Counted from the first letter of the stretch, positions 14,764 through 24,356 are shown. The stretch is 35,671 nt of DNA from CAJKWP01 sp050943075 (GCA_050943075.1 JBMNOM010000007.1:1-35671); one strand, 5' to 3'. Translations and numbers: made by a program. Notes: a model not told the origin generated them from the letters alone.

Positions 14764-15993
14764 ATGTTTAAAAAAGTTGTTTTAAAATCTTTGGGGTTGG
14801 TGTTTGCAGTTGGATTTGCAATGCTTGTTTATAACACAGATTTTTCAAATGTTTTCACACAACCAAATGGCAGTTATATAACTTATGATGATGTGTCGCA
14901 AATTAATGAGGACGCACCTTTTGGCAAGTTTGTTTCTGCCGCTTTAAATGAAAAAGAAGTTAAAGTGGGAAATGAAATTGTTAAGCAGTCCAGTTTAAAA
15001 TTCAAACTTTTTGGATTTTTAACCTTAAAAGAAGTAAGTGTGCATCTTGCAGACGCAAAGCTTGTTTATGTTGGAGGCATTCCACTTGGGTTTGCGCTTG
15101 AAACAAAAGGTGTGATTGTCATTGGCGAAAACAGTGTGTTAACAGCGGAAGGCGATATAATTCCACACAAAAGTGAAAAATTTGTTGCAGGTGACATTTT
15201 AACAAAAATTGATGATAAAAGTATTATTGGCGCTCAAAGCATTGTTGAAGCACTTGCAGATTGTAAAGGTGAGGAATTAACAATCACAGCAAAACGCAAA
15301 AACAAGGAATTTAAAGTTAATTTAAAGCCTGCACTTGACCTTGAAAGCGGAAAATATAAACTTGGGCTTTGGGTGAGAGATGATGCCTCTGGTGTGGGCA
15401 CATTAACTTATGTTGACAAAGACACACTTGGCTATGGGGCGCTTGGGCATCCAATCACGGATTATGAAACTGGCGCTGTGGTGCCTGTTCAAGACGGCAA
15501 AATTTACAACTGCACTTTGGTGGGAATTAATAAAGGGGAAAAAGGAAAACCGGGTGAGCTTCGTTGCTTGTTTATGCAAGGCAAAAACCACAAAGGAAGT
15601 GTTAGTAAAAACACTCAAAGCGGAGTGTTTGGAAAAATTGAAAATTTGAAAGGAATTGTTGATGAAAACTTGATGGTGGAAATTGGTGGAAGAATGAGCG
15701 TGAAACCCGGACTTGCAAAAATTGTGAGTTCTGTTAGTGGTGTGCGTGAAGAATATGAAATTGAAATCATTAAAGCCAACAATCAACGCAAATTAAGTGA
15801 TAAGGGGCTTATTTTTAGAGTTAAAGACAAACGCTTGCTTGAACTCACTGGCGGCATCTTGCAAGGCATGAGCGGCAGCCCAATTTTGCAAGATGGCAAA
15901 CTTGTTGGGGCAGTCACACACGTGTTTTTAAACGACCCAACAAAAGGCTATGGCATTTATGCTGAATGGATGCTTTATGAAGCAGCAATTTAA
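14764..15993 (+). CDS. spoIVB: SpoIVB serine peptidase (S55)
   Basis: A 409-residue forespore-secreted serine peptidase that in Bacillus cleaves SpoIVFA to activate pro-sigma-K processing. One N-terminal membrane/signal segment (residues 8-23) is followed by a PDZ domain around residues 117-190 (SVLTAEGDIIPHK, FVAGDILTKIDDKSI). The S55 domain has the catalytic His in LGHPITD (His229) and the Ser in QGMSGSPI (369-373), then VGAVTHVFLNDPTKGYGIYAEWML. Length is normal, so it should be active. TTGGGAG precedes the ATG. In most spore formers spo0A follows; here it does not. Confidence 0.94.
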   Translation: MFKKVVLKSLGLVFAVGFAMLVYNTDFSNVFTQPNGSYITYDDVSQINEDAPFGKFVSAALNEKEVKVGNEIVKQSSLKFKLFGFLTLKEVSVHLADAKLVYVGGIPLGFALETKGVIVIGENSVLTAEGDIIPHKSEKFVAGDILTKIDDKSIIGAQSIVEALADCKGEELTITAKRKNKEFKVNLKPALDLESGKYKLGLWVRDDASGVGTLTYVDKDTLGYGALGHPITDYETGAVVPVQDGKIYNCTLVGINKGEKGKPGELRCLFMQGKNHKGSVSKNTQSGVFGKIENLKGIVDENLMVEIGGRMSVKPGLAKIVSSVSGVREEYEIEIIKANNQRKLSDKGLIFRVKDKRLLELTGGILQGMSGSPILQDGKLVGAVTHVFLNDPTKGYGIYAEWMLYEAAI

Positions 15994-16076
15994 TGTGATA
16001 AAGCACAATTAAAAAACTCAATTAAAAAACAGAATGAAACAAAATAAAAAGCAAAAAAAGAATAGATAATATTAAT

Positions 16077-16106
16077 AAAAAACAACTTAAAAACAAGTTG
16101 TTTTTT
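16077..16106 (+). terminator. Terminator of spoIVB
   Basis: AAAAAACAACTT / AAGTTGTTTTTT with a 6-nt loop; the 3' arm supplies the T run. Confidence 0.75.
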
Positions 16107-16310
16107 ATTGCTGAAAAACATAAAATTTAAAGCACTCATGTGCTTTTATGAAAATAAAAAAAATGAAAATAAACTTAATCTTCTTGTTTAAATTTTAAAC
16201 AAGAAAAAAGTGTAAAATATAAAAATATTTTAATGCTGAAAAGAAATAAAAACCAACAATTTCGCTTGTAAAAAATGTGCTTATATTTTTTAAAAGTCAA
16301 TTTAATGTTT

Positions 16311-16339
16311 TTGTTATTTTTCTTAAATTTCGACATATT
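16311..16339 (+). promoter_or_regulatory. Putative promoter giving a leaderless transcript
   Basis: TTGTTA (16311-16316) and CATATT (16334-16339), 17-bp spacer. Only 8 nt separate the -10 from the ATG at 16348, so the transcript would begin at or next to the start codon. CATATTTA also resembles a sigma-E -10, which would suit a sporulation gene, though no clear sigma-E -35 is visible. Confidence 0.4.
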
Positions 16340-16347
16340 TATATATT

Positions 16348-16968
16348 ATGAAATCATCCTATTATGGCAAAGCTTCATCTTTAAAATTTAGTTTGCTTTC
16401 TTTTGTTAGAAAGAACAAATTAAAGCTTATAATTCTTGCTGCAATTTCTGTTTTGGCGCTTGTCACAGGAGTTTTTTCTGCAATTAAATATCTCAATGGC
16501 GAAACGGCAATCATCTTCAGCGATTTTGGGCTTAAAGAACTTGCAAGCGGAAACAGTGGAACAAGTGCAATGTTTTTTCAAAGACTATGGTCAATTTTGG
16601 CTGTTTTAACTTTGCTTATGCTTCTTTCACTTCATGCTGTTCTTTTTGGAATTGGCACAATTGTTGTGGTTTACCGCAGTTTTTTGCTTGGGCTTAATGT
16701 GACATTTATAATTATATTGTATGGCTTCAGCGGAATAATCACTGGCATTTTAATCATTTTCCCGTTTCAACTTTTAATGCTTTGTCTTATGATTGAGTTT
16801 TTTGTTTTGGCAAGGGATAGGTGTGTGACAAAGTCAAAATATGGCGCAAAAACAGGAATTAATTTGTTTTTACTTTTCTTAATTTTCTTGTGCGTTTTGG
16901 CAATTGTTAATTTACTTGAAACAATTTTGCTTGTTTTAACAAGTGCAAAAGTTATTTTAATTATTTAG
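16348..16968 (+). CDS. SpoIIM-like polytopic membrane protein
   Basis: A 206-residue membrane protein with about five hydrophobic segments: residues 27-47, 71-93, 98-120, 125-150 and 172-200. The arrangement (basic N terminus, long first loop after helix 1, LHAVLFGIGTIVVVYRSFLLG) resembles stage II sporulation protein M, which in Bacillus joins SpoIID and SpoIIP at the septum to drive engulfment. Placement after spoIVB supports a sporulation role. No Shine-Dalgarno sequence precedes the ATG, unlike most genes here, and a promoter-like site lies directly upstream. The family call is moderate: it could be another SpoIIM/DUF95 membrane protein. Confidence 0.55.
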   Translation: MKSSYYGKASSLKFSLLSFVRKNKLKLIILAAISVLALVTGVFSAIKYLNGETAIIFSDFGLKELASGNSGTSAMFFQRLWSILAVLTLLMLLSLHAVLFGIGTIVVVYRSFLLGLNVTFIIILYGFSGIITGILIIFPFQLLMLCLMIEFFVLARDRCVTKSKYGAKTGINLFLLFLIFLCVLAIVNLLETILLVLTSAKVILII

Positions 16969-16980
16969 CATATCACTATA

Positions 16981-17032
16981 TATTGTTGTGTTATAAAATT
17001 AAATATCAACAAGTTGTGGTGTTATGCAAACT
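16981..17032 (+). repeat. Intergenic repeat with paired GTGTTAT boxes (copy C)
   Basis: GTGTTAT at 16988-16994 and 17019-17025, 31 bp apart. The right half, GTTGTGGTGTTATGCAAACT (17013-17032), is identical over 20 nt to 21951-21970. Confidence 0.6.
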
Positions 17033-17044
17033 TTTTTAAATTTT

Positions 17045-17070
17045 AAAGCGCTTTTAAAAAGCGCTTTTTT
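17045..17070 (+). terminator. Terminator of the SpoIIM-like gene
   Basis: AAAGCGC / GCGCTTT around TTTTAAAAA, with T run. Each arm also contains the self-complementary AAAGCGCTTT, so alternative folds exist. Confidence 0.75.
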
Positions 17071-17184
17071 GTTTTTATATTATGTTTTATATAAATATAT
17101 CTTAAAATAAATAAACTTTAAAATTCTTGCAAACTATACGTGTTTATGGTAAAATTAGGTGTTATTTTTAAGGAGATAAGTAAA

Positions 17185-20100
17185 GTGCATTTTAAACAAA
17201 TTGAAATTGCTGGTTTTAAATCTTTTGCCGACAGAATTGACATTAAGTTTGATTCTGGCGTGACTGCAATTGTTGGACCAAACGGCTGTGGTAAAAGTAA
17301 TGTTGCCGATGCCATTCGATGGGTGCTTGGCGAACAAAGCAGCAAACAGCTTCGTGGCTCCAGCATGCAAGATGTTATTTTTAATGGAACAAAAAAAAGA
17401 AAAAGTTTATCATACTGTGAAGCAACTTTAACTTTTAACAATCAAGATAGATTTTTTGATTTTGATTATGATGAAGTGGCTGTCACAAGAAAATTGTATC
17501 GCTCTGGCGAAAGCGAATATTTAATTAACAAACAACAATCAAGGCTTAAAGACATCATCAACTTGTTTTACGACTCGGGCATTGGAAGAGATGGCTATTC
17601 TATCATTGGGCAAGGTAAGGTTGAAGAAATTATTTCCTCAAAACCAGAAACCCGCAGATTGATTTTTGAAGAAGCGGCTGGAATTGCAAAATATAAAAGC
17701 AGAAAAGTTGAAGCAGAGAGAAAACTTGAAAGAACAAAAGATAATCTCACCAGATTGCGTGACATTATTTTTGAACTTGAAAAACAACTTGGGCCACTTA
17801 AAAAACAAGCGGAAACAGCAAAAAAATATTTGGAATTTAAGCATGAACTTAAAGATTTGGAAGTTAATGCTTACATTTATCAATTTGAAAATGCAAGCCA
17901 AGCAAAAAAACAAATTAATGACAAATTAAACGGAATTTTGGAACAACTTGATTTGCGCCAAGCGGAATATGACCAAGTTAATGAAAACTATGAAAAAAGC
18001 ATGCTTGAAATTGAACAACTTGACAGCAAAATTAATGCTTTGCACCAAAAGATTTTAACACTTACTGTGCAACTTGAAAAACAATCGAGCGAAGCAAGAG
18101 TTATTAAAGAAAGAACAATTTATTTGCAAGAACAAAATTTGCGTCTTGCAACCGACATTGGTCATGCAGAATTAAAAATTAAAAGCGCACAACTAACAAA
18201 ACAAGAAAAACAAAACAAAATTTATGCACTTATGCAAGAAGAAAAAGTTTTGCAAGCTGAAATTGAAAAAGCACAATCAAACCTTAATGAAGTGCTTTCA
18301 AAACTTGATTTTCTTGAAGGGCAAACAGCGCAAGACACAAAAAGCATTTTGGACTCGGTTGAAACTTTAACCGACATTAAATCTGCAGTGTCTTCATTGA
18401 AAGCAGAAAGAGAAATGCTTTTGTCTTCACAAACTGAAACAAAAGACAAAATTGCCTTCATTGAAAATAAATACAATGAATTTACAAAAACAAAAGAACA
18501 AATTAAAGAAGTTTACTCTAAAGCAAAAGCGCAAAGTGAAGAGTTTGAAAAGAATCATGGCATTTTGACATTTAAGCTTTCATCATTAAACAACGAACTT
18601 AAAGAAACAGAACAAGAAAAAACAAACCTTTTTGCCAAAGTTCAAGTTTATGAAAACAGAAAAAGGCTTTTAACAGAAATGCAAGCTGAATTTGAAGGCT
18701 ATGCACACAGCGTTAGAAAACTTTTGAAAGAGTCTGAAAGGTCACCAGAAATTAAAAACAAAATTATTGGTGTGCTTGCAAACTTAATTAAAGTGCCTGT
18801 TAACCTTGAAACTGCAATTGAAGTTGCACTTGGTGCAGCAGTGCAAAACATTGTCACATTTGACGAAAAAGGCGCAAAACAATTAATTGAGCATTTAAAA
18901 CAAAACAATTATGGCAGGGCAACATTCTTGCCAATCACAACAATGAAACCAAGGTCACTTTCAAATTACGAGCTTAATGCTTTAAACATGAAGGGCGTGG
19001 TTGGAGTTGCAAGCCAGCTCGTGCATTTTGACAAACAAATTTCATCTGTAATTGAAAACCTTTTGGGCGCTGTGATTATTGTTGAAAACCTTGATGTTGC
19101 ACTTGAACTTGCAGCAAAAATTAATTACAGTGCAAAAATTGTCACACTTGATGGCGGCGTGGTGAACACACAAGGCTCATTAACAGGTGGGTCAAGAAAA
19201 GACGATTCAGCAAACTTAATTGCAAGAGAACGTGAAATTCAAACACTTGCAAAAGAAATTGAAAAAGTTAAAATTTTGCACCAACAAACACTTGAAAAAA
19301 TTAAAAATTTGACAGGAATGATTAAATCCATCACTGGTCAAATTGAAGACAACTCACTTCTTAAAGCACAAGCAGACATTGTGCTTGCAAAAGAAAACGA
19401 AAAATTACTTTCCTTGCAAAACACAATGCAAACTTATGAAAATGATAGGCTTGAAAACCAAAACAAACTTTATGCAATTGCAATTAAACTTGAAAAAATT
19501 GAAAAAGATTTAATTTTGCTTGCAGAGAAGGAGAAGGGTTCTAAAGTTGTTTCCACAACAGACTTTTCCGAAAAAGACAAACAACGTTTGGAACAATTAA
19601 ACACGCTTAAAGAACAAAGAGATAATCTTCAACACCTTTTAACTCAAAACAAAATTAAATTTGCAAGTTCAAACACAGAAAGCCTTTCATTGCAAGAAGA
19701 TATTAAACGCATTGAGGAAGAAATTGTTTCAACCCAAATTATGCTTGAAGGCAACAAAAATGTGTTTGAAAAGAATAAAAACACAATTGAAGAGGCAAAC
19801 TTACTTTTACGAAAAGAACTTGAGCAAGCGTCCAATTCAGCAATTGTTTCCGAGCTTGAAAAAGCAAAACAAAACCAACAAAACTTGTCTTCAAATAAAC
19901 AAAATATGCAAAATAATGTTAGGGCTTTAAATGAAGAAAGAACAGTTGTTTTAAACACAATCTCAAATTTGAAAGAAAAGAAATTTGCTCAAGAAGCTGC
20001 ACTTACAAAAGTTGACACAGACATTGAAACCATGCAAGAACGCATTTTTGAAGAATATCAACTTGACTATGAAGCTTGCTTGGAATTCAAAAAAGAAAAC

Positions 20101-20793
20101 TTTGATTTAAACCCAGCAATTCAAGAAATTAACAGGCTCAAACGCGAAATTAACAAGCTTGGTTATGTTAACGTTAACGCAATTGAAGACGTTAAAGAAG
20201 TTGCAGAAAGATATACAACTCTTTCAACACAAGAAGCCGATCTTCTTAAAGCAGAAAACGATCTTAACGAAATTATCACTTCACTTTCAAAAGAAATGGA
20301 AGATAAGTTTAAACAAGAGTTTGACAAGATTAATGCCAACTTTAAAGTGACATTCCGTGAACTTTTTGGCGGTGGAAATGCTTCGCTTGAACTTCTTGAC
20401 CCAGAAAACGTGCTTGACTCTGGTGTGGAAATCAATGCTGAACCACCAGGAAAAAATCTTAAGAGCATCACACTTTTATCAGGTGGAGAAAAAGCATTAA
20501 CAGCAATTGCAATTTTGTTTGCAATTTTAAAAATGCGTCCAATGCCTTTCTGTTTGCTTGACGAAATTGAAGCCGCGCTTGACGAAGCCAATGTTCAACG
20601 TTTTGCTGAATATTTAAAGAAATTTGCAAAAACAACACAATTCATTGTTATCACTCACAGAAAACCAACCATGGAACTTGCAGACTCATTGTATGGTGTG
20701 ACCATGGAAGAAGAGGGTGTTTCAAGAATGGTTAGCGTTAAACTTAGTGATGCGGTTTTAAACGCGAAGTCTGAGGCCGAGGAGGCAAGTTAA
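17185..20793 (+). CDS. smc: Chromosome partition protein SMC
   Basis: A 1202-residue SMC ATPase, the usual length, that forms the bacterial condensin ring with ScpA and ScpB and organises the origin region. The N-terminal head has FKSFADRIDIKF and Walker A GPNGCGKSN. Two long Lys/Glu/Gln-rich coiled-coil arms flank a hinge around residues 500-650 (IGVLANLIKVP, ALGAAVQNIV, GGVVNTQGSLTGGSRK). The C-terminal head has LLSGGEKALTAIAILFA and Walker B FCLLDEIEAALDEAN. The GTG at 17185 is chosen because AAGGAG lies 9 nt upstream; the frame opens 15 codons earlier without a ribosome site. ftsY follows after one base. Confidence 0.96.
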   Translation: MHFKQIEIAGFKSFADRIDIKFDSGVTAIVGPNGCGKSNVADAIRWVLGEQSSKQLRGSSMQDVIFNGTKKRKSLSYCEATLTFNNQDRFFDFDYDEVAVTRKLYRSGESEYLINKQQSRLKDIINLFYDSGIGRDGYSIIGQGKVEEIISSKPETRRLIFEEAAGIAKYKSRKVEAERKLERTKDNLTRLRDIIFELEKQLGPLKKQAETAKKYLEFKHELKDLEVNAYIYQFENASQAKKQINDKLNGILEQLDLRQAEYDQVNENYEKSMLEIEQLDSKINALHQKILTLTVQLEKQSSEARVIKERTIYLQEQNLRLATDIGHAELKIKSAQLTKQEKQNKIYALMQEEKVLQAEIEKAQSNLNEVLSKLDFLEGQTAQDTKSILDSVETLTDIKSAVSSLKAEREMLLSSQTETKDKIAFIENKYNEFTKTKEQIKEVYSKAKAQSEEFEKNHGILTFKLSSLNNELKETEQEKTNLFAKVQVYENRKRLLTEMQAEFEGYAHSVRKLLKESERSPEIKNKIIGVLANLIKVPVNLETAIEVALGAAVQNIVTFDEKGAKQLIEHLKQNNYGRATFLPITTMKPRSLSNYELNALNMKGVVGVASQLVHFDKQISSVIENLLGAVIIVENLDVALELAAKINYSAKIVTLDGGVVNTQGSLTGGSRKDDSANLIAREREIQTLAKEIEKVKILHQQTLEKIKNLTGMIKSITGQIEDNSLLKAQADIVLAKENEKLLSLQNTMQTYENDRLENQNKLYAIAIKLEKIEKDLILLAEKEKGSKVVSTTDFSEKDKQRLEQLNTLKEQRDNLQHLLTQNKIKFASSNTESLSLQEDIKRIEEEIVSTQIMLEGNKNVFEKNKNTIEEANLLLRKELEQASNSAIVSELEKAKQNQQNLSSNKQNMQNNVRALNEERTVVLNTISNLKEKKFAQEAALTKVDTDIETMQERIFEEYQLDYEACLEFKKENFDLNPAIQEINRLKREINKLGYVNVNAIEDVKEVAERYTTLSTQEADLLKAENDLNEIITSLSKEMEDKFKQEFDKINANFKVTFRELFGGGNASLELLDPENVLDSGVEINAEPPGKNLKSITLLSGGEKALTAIAILFAILKMRPMPFCLLDEIEAALDEANVQRFAEYLKKFAKTTQFIVITHRKPTMELADSLYGVTMEEEGVSRMVSVKLSDAVLNAKSEAEEAS

Positions 20794-20794
20794 T

Positions 20795-21691
20795 ATGGGA
20801 ATTTTTCAAAAAATTTCACAAGCACTTAAAAAAACAAAAGAATCTTTTCAAAGAAAACTTGACGCCTTGTTTTCACATGGAGAACTTGACGACGAATTTT
20901 ATGAAGAATTAACCGACATTTTAATTTCTTCCGACATTGGCTTTGCAACAAGCGAAGAAATTGTGGAAGAGTTAAGAGCGTATGCTCGTGCAAACAAATT
21001 AAGAACAGCTGAAGAAGTTAGACACGGCCTCAAAGTTGTTATTAAACAAATTATTGATGAGGCAGAGCCAATTAGTTTTGAAAGCCCAACAATCATCACT
21101 TTTGTGGGTGTTAATGGGGTTGGAAAAACAACAACAATTGGCAAACTTGCTTCTCACTTCAAATCACAAAAAAAAGAGGTTGTTTTGGTGGCTGGCGACA
21201 CTTTTCGTGCCGCAGCTGTGGAGCAACTTTCAATTTGGGCAGAAAGAAACAAATTAAGAATTATTAAACACGAAGATGGGGCAGACCCAGCAGCAGTTGT
21301 GTTTGATGCAATTAAAAGCGCCAAAGCAAAACACACAGATGTTTTACTTGTGGACACAGCAGGCAGGCTTCACACAAAAACAAACTTGATGCAAGAGCTT
21401 GAAAAAATTAACAAGGTTATCACAAGAGAGTTTCCAGAAGCAAACCACAAAACACTTTTGGTGCTTGACGCAACAGTTGGGCAAAATGCAATTAGTCAAC
21501 TTGAAACATTTAATGAATATGTGAACATTGACGGAATTATTTTAACCAAACTTGATGGCACAGCAAAAGGTGGAATTGTTATAACCATTGCCCGCCAAAC
21601 AGGTTTGCCAGTTTGCTTTGTTGGTGTTGGTGAAGGAATTGATGACATTGAAGAGTTTTCTTCACAAGACTTTGTTGACAATTTGTTTTAA
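20795..21691 (+). CDS. ftsY: Signal recognition particle receptor FtsY
   Basis: A 298-residue SRP GTPase that docks ribosome-nascent-chain-Ffh complexes at the membrane. The N domain (residues 1-90) starts with an amphipathic basic helix (FQKISQALKKTKESF) for membrane contact. The G domain has GVNGVGKT (105-112), DTFRAAA, DTAGR (187-191) and TKLDGTAKGG. There is no long acidic A domain, as is common in Firmicutes. The ribosome site GAGGAGG lies in the 3' end of smc, so translation is coupled. smc-ftsY is a conserved pair; ffh and rnc, often adjacent, are absent. Confidence 0.96.
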   Translation: MGIFQKISQALKKTKESFQRKLDALFSHGELDDEFYEELTDILISSDIGFATSEEIVEELRAYARANKLRTAEEVRHGLKVVIKQIIDEAEPISFESPTIITFVGVNGVGKTTTIGKLASHFKSQKKEVVLVAGDTFRAAAVEQLSIWAERNKLRIIKHEDGADPAAVVFDAIKSAKAKHTDVLLVDTAGRLHTKTNLMQELEKINKVITREFPEANHKTLLVLDATVGQNAISQLETFNEYVNIDGIILTKLDGTAKGGIVITIARQTGLPVCFVGVGEGIDDIEEFSSQDFVDNLF

Positions 21692-21767
21692 TAATTGAAT
21701 TTTAAAAACCAATTTTATGAAAAATTTAACATTAAATTTTAAATTGTTTTAATTTAACAAAAAAAAG

Positions 21768-21799
21768 AAAACGCGACTATTTTTATAGTTGCGTTTTTT
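21768..21799. terminator. Bidirectional terminator after ftsY
   Basis: AAACGCGACTAT / ATAGTTGCGTTT (one G-U pair) with loop TTTT, flanked by A and T runs. It can also serve the convergent gene ending at 21975. Confidence 0.85.
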
Positions 21800-21913
21800 C
21801 ATTCTTATTTTATTATATTTACATAATATTTTCATTATGTTTTTATTAGTGTTTTATTGATTTTTTGCAAGTGTTTTTGTTGGATATATTTAGTTTGATT
21901 TATTGACATAATA

Positions 21914-21970
21914 CAATTAATTGTTATGTTTTAAATTTGCACAACAATATGTTGTGGTGTTATGCAAACT
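21914..21970 (+). repeat. Intergenic repeat with paired GTGTTAT boxes (copy D)
   Basis: TTGTTAT at 21921-21927 and GTGTTAT at 21957-21963, 36 bp apart. The right half is a 20-nt exact match to copy C, preceded by the palindromic ACAAC-AATAT-GTTGT. It ends 4 bp before the stop codon of the minus-strand penicillin-binding protein gene. Confidence 0.6.
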
Positions 21971-21974
21971 AAAA

Positions 21975-24230
21975 TTACATATACCATTTTGCTTTATTTG
22001 TGGTTTCGCTACTTGTGTTTTTGGTTTTTAAAAGTTTAACAGGTGCGCTTTCTTCAACAAAGTCTTCCCCAGTTTCATAGTTTTTCATTTTTGTTTTAAG
22101 CACAAATGTGTGCAAGTTGTTTGTTGGCAAACTGCACTTAAATTCCTGTTTGCCTTTTTTGTTTTCAAAAGTGTTAATTAAAATGCCATTCATATAAAGT
22201 TCATAGGTTAAAAAGTTTGTGGCTTCAAATGAAAGCACAGCCATATCATTTTCAATTTTGCCATCTAGGTTGCTTGGGGTAAAACTTAATTTACTAATTG
22301 TGGAAGGCTTTGGCAAATTGTAAATTGAAAACTCGTGTTTTGCGCGCGCTTCTGGTGGCAAAAAGCTGTTTGCTGCAACAATTTGGTGGTTGGTTTCAAG
22401 TTCTTTTAAATCAATTTCAACTTCTTTAATTGTTTCTGGCACTTCAAAATTTTGTGGGGGACGTGAAGCATAAATTTTTTCAAAATAATCTTTTGTCACT
22501 GCAATTGGTGTTGTTCCGCCCACAATGTTGCCAATTGGGCTGTTGTCAAAATTGCCAATCCAAACACCCAAAATGTCTTCAGTGGTGTAGGAAACTGCAA
22601 TTGCGTCATAATTGGTTGATAATTTTCCAACAGTTCCTGTTTTTGATGCAACTTGATATGGCAAGTTTGCAAGTTTTTTGCTTGTGCCGTGTTTGCTGGC
22701 ACTGTTGAGCATTTTGTTCATCAAATATGCTGTGTCTTCGCGGAAAACTTGTTTTGTTTCTTCTTTTGCAATAAACACAATGTTGTTGTCTTTATCTGTG
22801 ATATAACTTATAAATTTTGGTTTAACAAACACACCATTGTTTGAAAACACAGTGTATGCGCCAGTTAAATCCATCAAATTCACCCCATGTGTCATTCCGC
22901 CCAAACTTATGGAATAGTTGTTGTCACTTTGGTCAAAAGTTATGTTTGCTTTTTTTGCATACGCTTTTGCTTTATTAAGCCCAACATAACTCATGGTTTT
23001 AACAGCAGGAATGTTGTATGACTTTTCAATGGCTTCTTGCACAGTTAAATAGCCGTGATATTGCAAGTCGTGGTTTTGAGCTTTATAGCCACTTATGGAA
23101 ATTTCCTCGTCCAAAATTTGTGTGATTGGGGATATGATATTTTCGTTAAGTGCTGGGCCATACACCAAAATTGGCTTTATAACTGACGCTGGCTGGCGTT
23201 GTGTTTTTAAGACCTGAAAATTTCCACCGCCCAAAAATGCTTCAACTTGGCCATTTTTTGCATTTATGCTGATTGCACCATAGTTGTTGCCTTGAAAATC
23301 TGTGTCTTTAATTGTGCTGTTCAAACTCTCTTGTTTTTCTTTATTGTAAAAAGTGTAAATTTTATATCCGCCCAAAGAAATTTGTTTTGCAGGCAAGTTT
23401 AAAATGTTTTCCGCTTCACGAAGTGCAGCTTCTGTGTATGAATTTAAAAAATTTTCTTCTTGTTCTTTTAAATTTAAGTTAATTTCAGTGTTAATTGATT
23501 GGTCAAATTCTTCTTGAGAAATAACTCCATCTTTAAGCATTTCATTTAAAACTAAATTTCGTCTTTTTTTTGCATTTTCAGGTTTTGTGATTGGGGAATA
23601 TCTTGCCGGCGAACTTATAATTCCAGCTAAAAGCGCACTTTCTTCCAAGTTTAAGTCTTTTGCAGATTTTGAAAAATAATGATAAGACGCATTTTCAATG
23701 CCATAGCAGTTGTCGCCAAAGTAAATTATGTTTAAATAATTTTCTAAAATTTGATTTTTATTTAGTGATTTTTCAAGTTCTTTTGTTAAAACAATTTCAT
23801 TCACTTTTCTGGAAATTGTTTTTTGGCTTGAAAGATGTGTGTTTTTAATTAATTGCTGGCTAATTGTGGAAGCGCCTTGTGCCATATTTCTGTTTTTAAC
23901 ATCAAGGTAAAGCGCTTTTAAAATTCTTTTGTAATTTAGTCCCTTGTGTTTGTAAAATTCTTTATCTTCAATGGAAATAAACGCTTGCGGAGTTTTTGGG
24001 TTTAGTGTGTTAAGTTTAATAAAAGAAACATTATAGGTGTTGTTCTCTTCAATCAGCCTATTTTCTGTGTCGTAAAAATTGATTTTTTGAACAGATTGAT
24101 AAAATTTTTGCTCGTCAAAACGCACTTTATCGCCAGTGACATACACAATTCCAAAACTTAAAGTTAATAAAAGCACAATGCCAAGTAAGGCTGCGCTTGA
24201 TATAATTAAAATTCTTTTCAATGTCTTCAT
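21975..24230 (-). CDS. Class A penicillin-binding protein (PBP1-type)
   Basis: A 751-residue bifunctional peptidoglycan synthase. A short cytoplasmic tail and one membrane helix (residues 8-31) precede the GT51 glycosyltransferase domain (about 50-250), with SIEDKEFYKHKG (catalytic Glu88) and GASTISQQLIKN. The transpeptidase domain has SVIK (nucleophile Ser349, Lys352), SYN (404-406) and KTGT (530-533), so both activities look intact. The last ~130 residues form a beta-rich tail of unknown role (FLTYELYMNGILINTFE). The ATG has no Shine-Dalgarno sequence: a CATAAT -10-like hexamer ends 8 nt before it. It runs convergently to ftsY and divergently from miaB. Confidence 0.94.
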   Translation of the reverse strand: MKTLKRILIISSAALLGIVLLLTLSFGIVYVTGDKVRFDEQKFYQSVQKINFYDTENRLIEENNTYNVSFIKLNTLNPKTPQAFISIEDKEFYKHKGLNYKRILKALYLDVKNRNMAQGASTISQQLIKNTHLSSQKTISRKVNEIVLTKELEKSLNKNQILENYLNIIYFGDNCYGIENASYHYFSKSAKDLNLEESALLAGIISSPARYSPITKPENAKKRRNLVLNEMLKDGVISQEEFDQSINTEINLNLKEQEENFLNSYTEAALREAENILNLPAKQISLGGYKIYTFYNKEKQESLNSTIKDTDFQGNNYGAISINAKNGQVEAFLGGGNFQVLKTQRQPASVIKPILVYGPALNENIISPITQILDEEISISGYKAQNHDLQYHGYLTVQEAIEKSYNIPAVKTMSYVGLNKAKAYAKKANITFDQSDNNYSISLGGMTHGVNLMDLTGAYTVFSNNGVFVKPKFISYITDKDNNIVFIAKEETKQVFREDTAYLMNKMLNSASKHGTSKKLANLPYQVASKTGTVGKLSTNYDAIAVSYTTEDILGVWIGNFDNSPIGNIVGGTTPIAVTKDYFEKIYASRPPQNFEVPETIKEVEIDLKELETNHQIVAANSFLPPEARAKHEFSIYNLPKPSTISKLSFTPSNLDGKIENDMAVLSFEATNFLTYELYMNGILINTFENKKGKQEFKCSLPTNNLHTFVLKTKMKNYETGEDFVEESAPVKLLKTKNTSSETTNKAKWYM

Positions 24231-24298
24231 ACAAAATTATTATGTCTATATATAAAATAATTATTATATAAACATAAAATTATTATAGTTTTAAATTA

Positions 24299-24327
24299 TT
24301 GCAAAAAGATGTAAAATTTAGTATAAT
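24299..24327 (+). promoter_or_regulatory. Promoter of the miaB operon
   Basis: TTGCAA (24299-24304) and TATAAT (24322-24327), 17-bp spacer. The predicted start point (~24334) lies after an in-frame ATG at 24330, which rules that codon out as the miaB start. Confidence 0.8.
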
Positions 24328-24356
24328 TTATGTTAAACGAAAACTTGGAGATTACA

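Larger units (their letters stand above)
15994..16347. other. spoIVB-SpoIIM-like gap with hairpins
   Basis: 354 bases with no credible gene. It contains the spoIVB terminator (16077-16106), a weaker hairpin AAAGCAC-TCAT-GTGCTTT at about 16130-16147, an 11-bp inverted repeat TTCTTGTTTAA/TTAAACAAGAA (16181-16205) without a T tail, and a promoter-like site next to the following gene. Confidence 0.6.

Noticed and set aside
24330..24356. Upstream ATG as miaB start
   Set aside because: It lies only 2 bp after the -10, before the likely transcription start, and has no ribosome site; ATG 24357 has TTGGAG.
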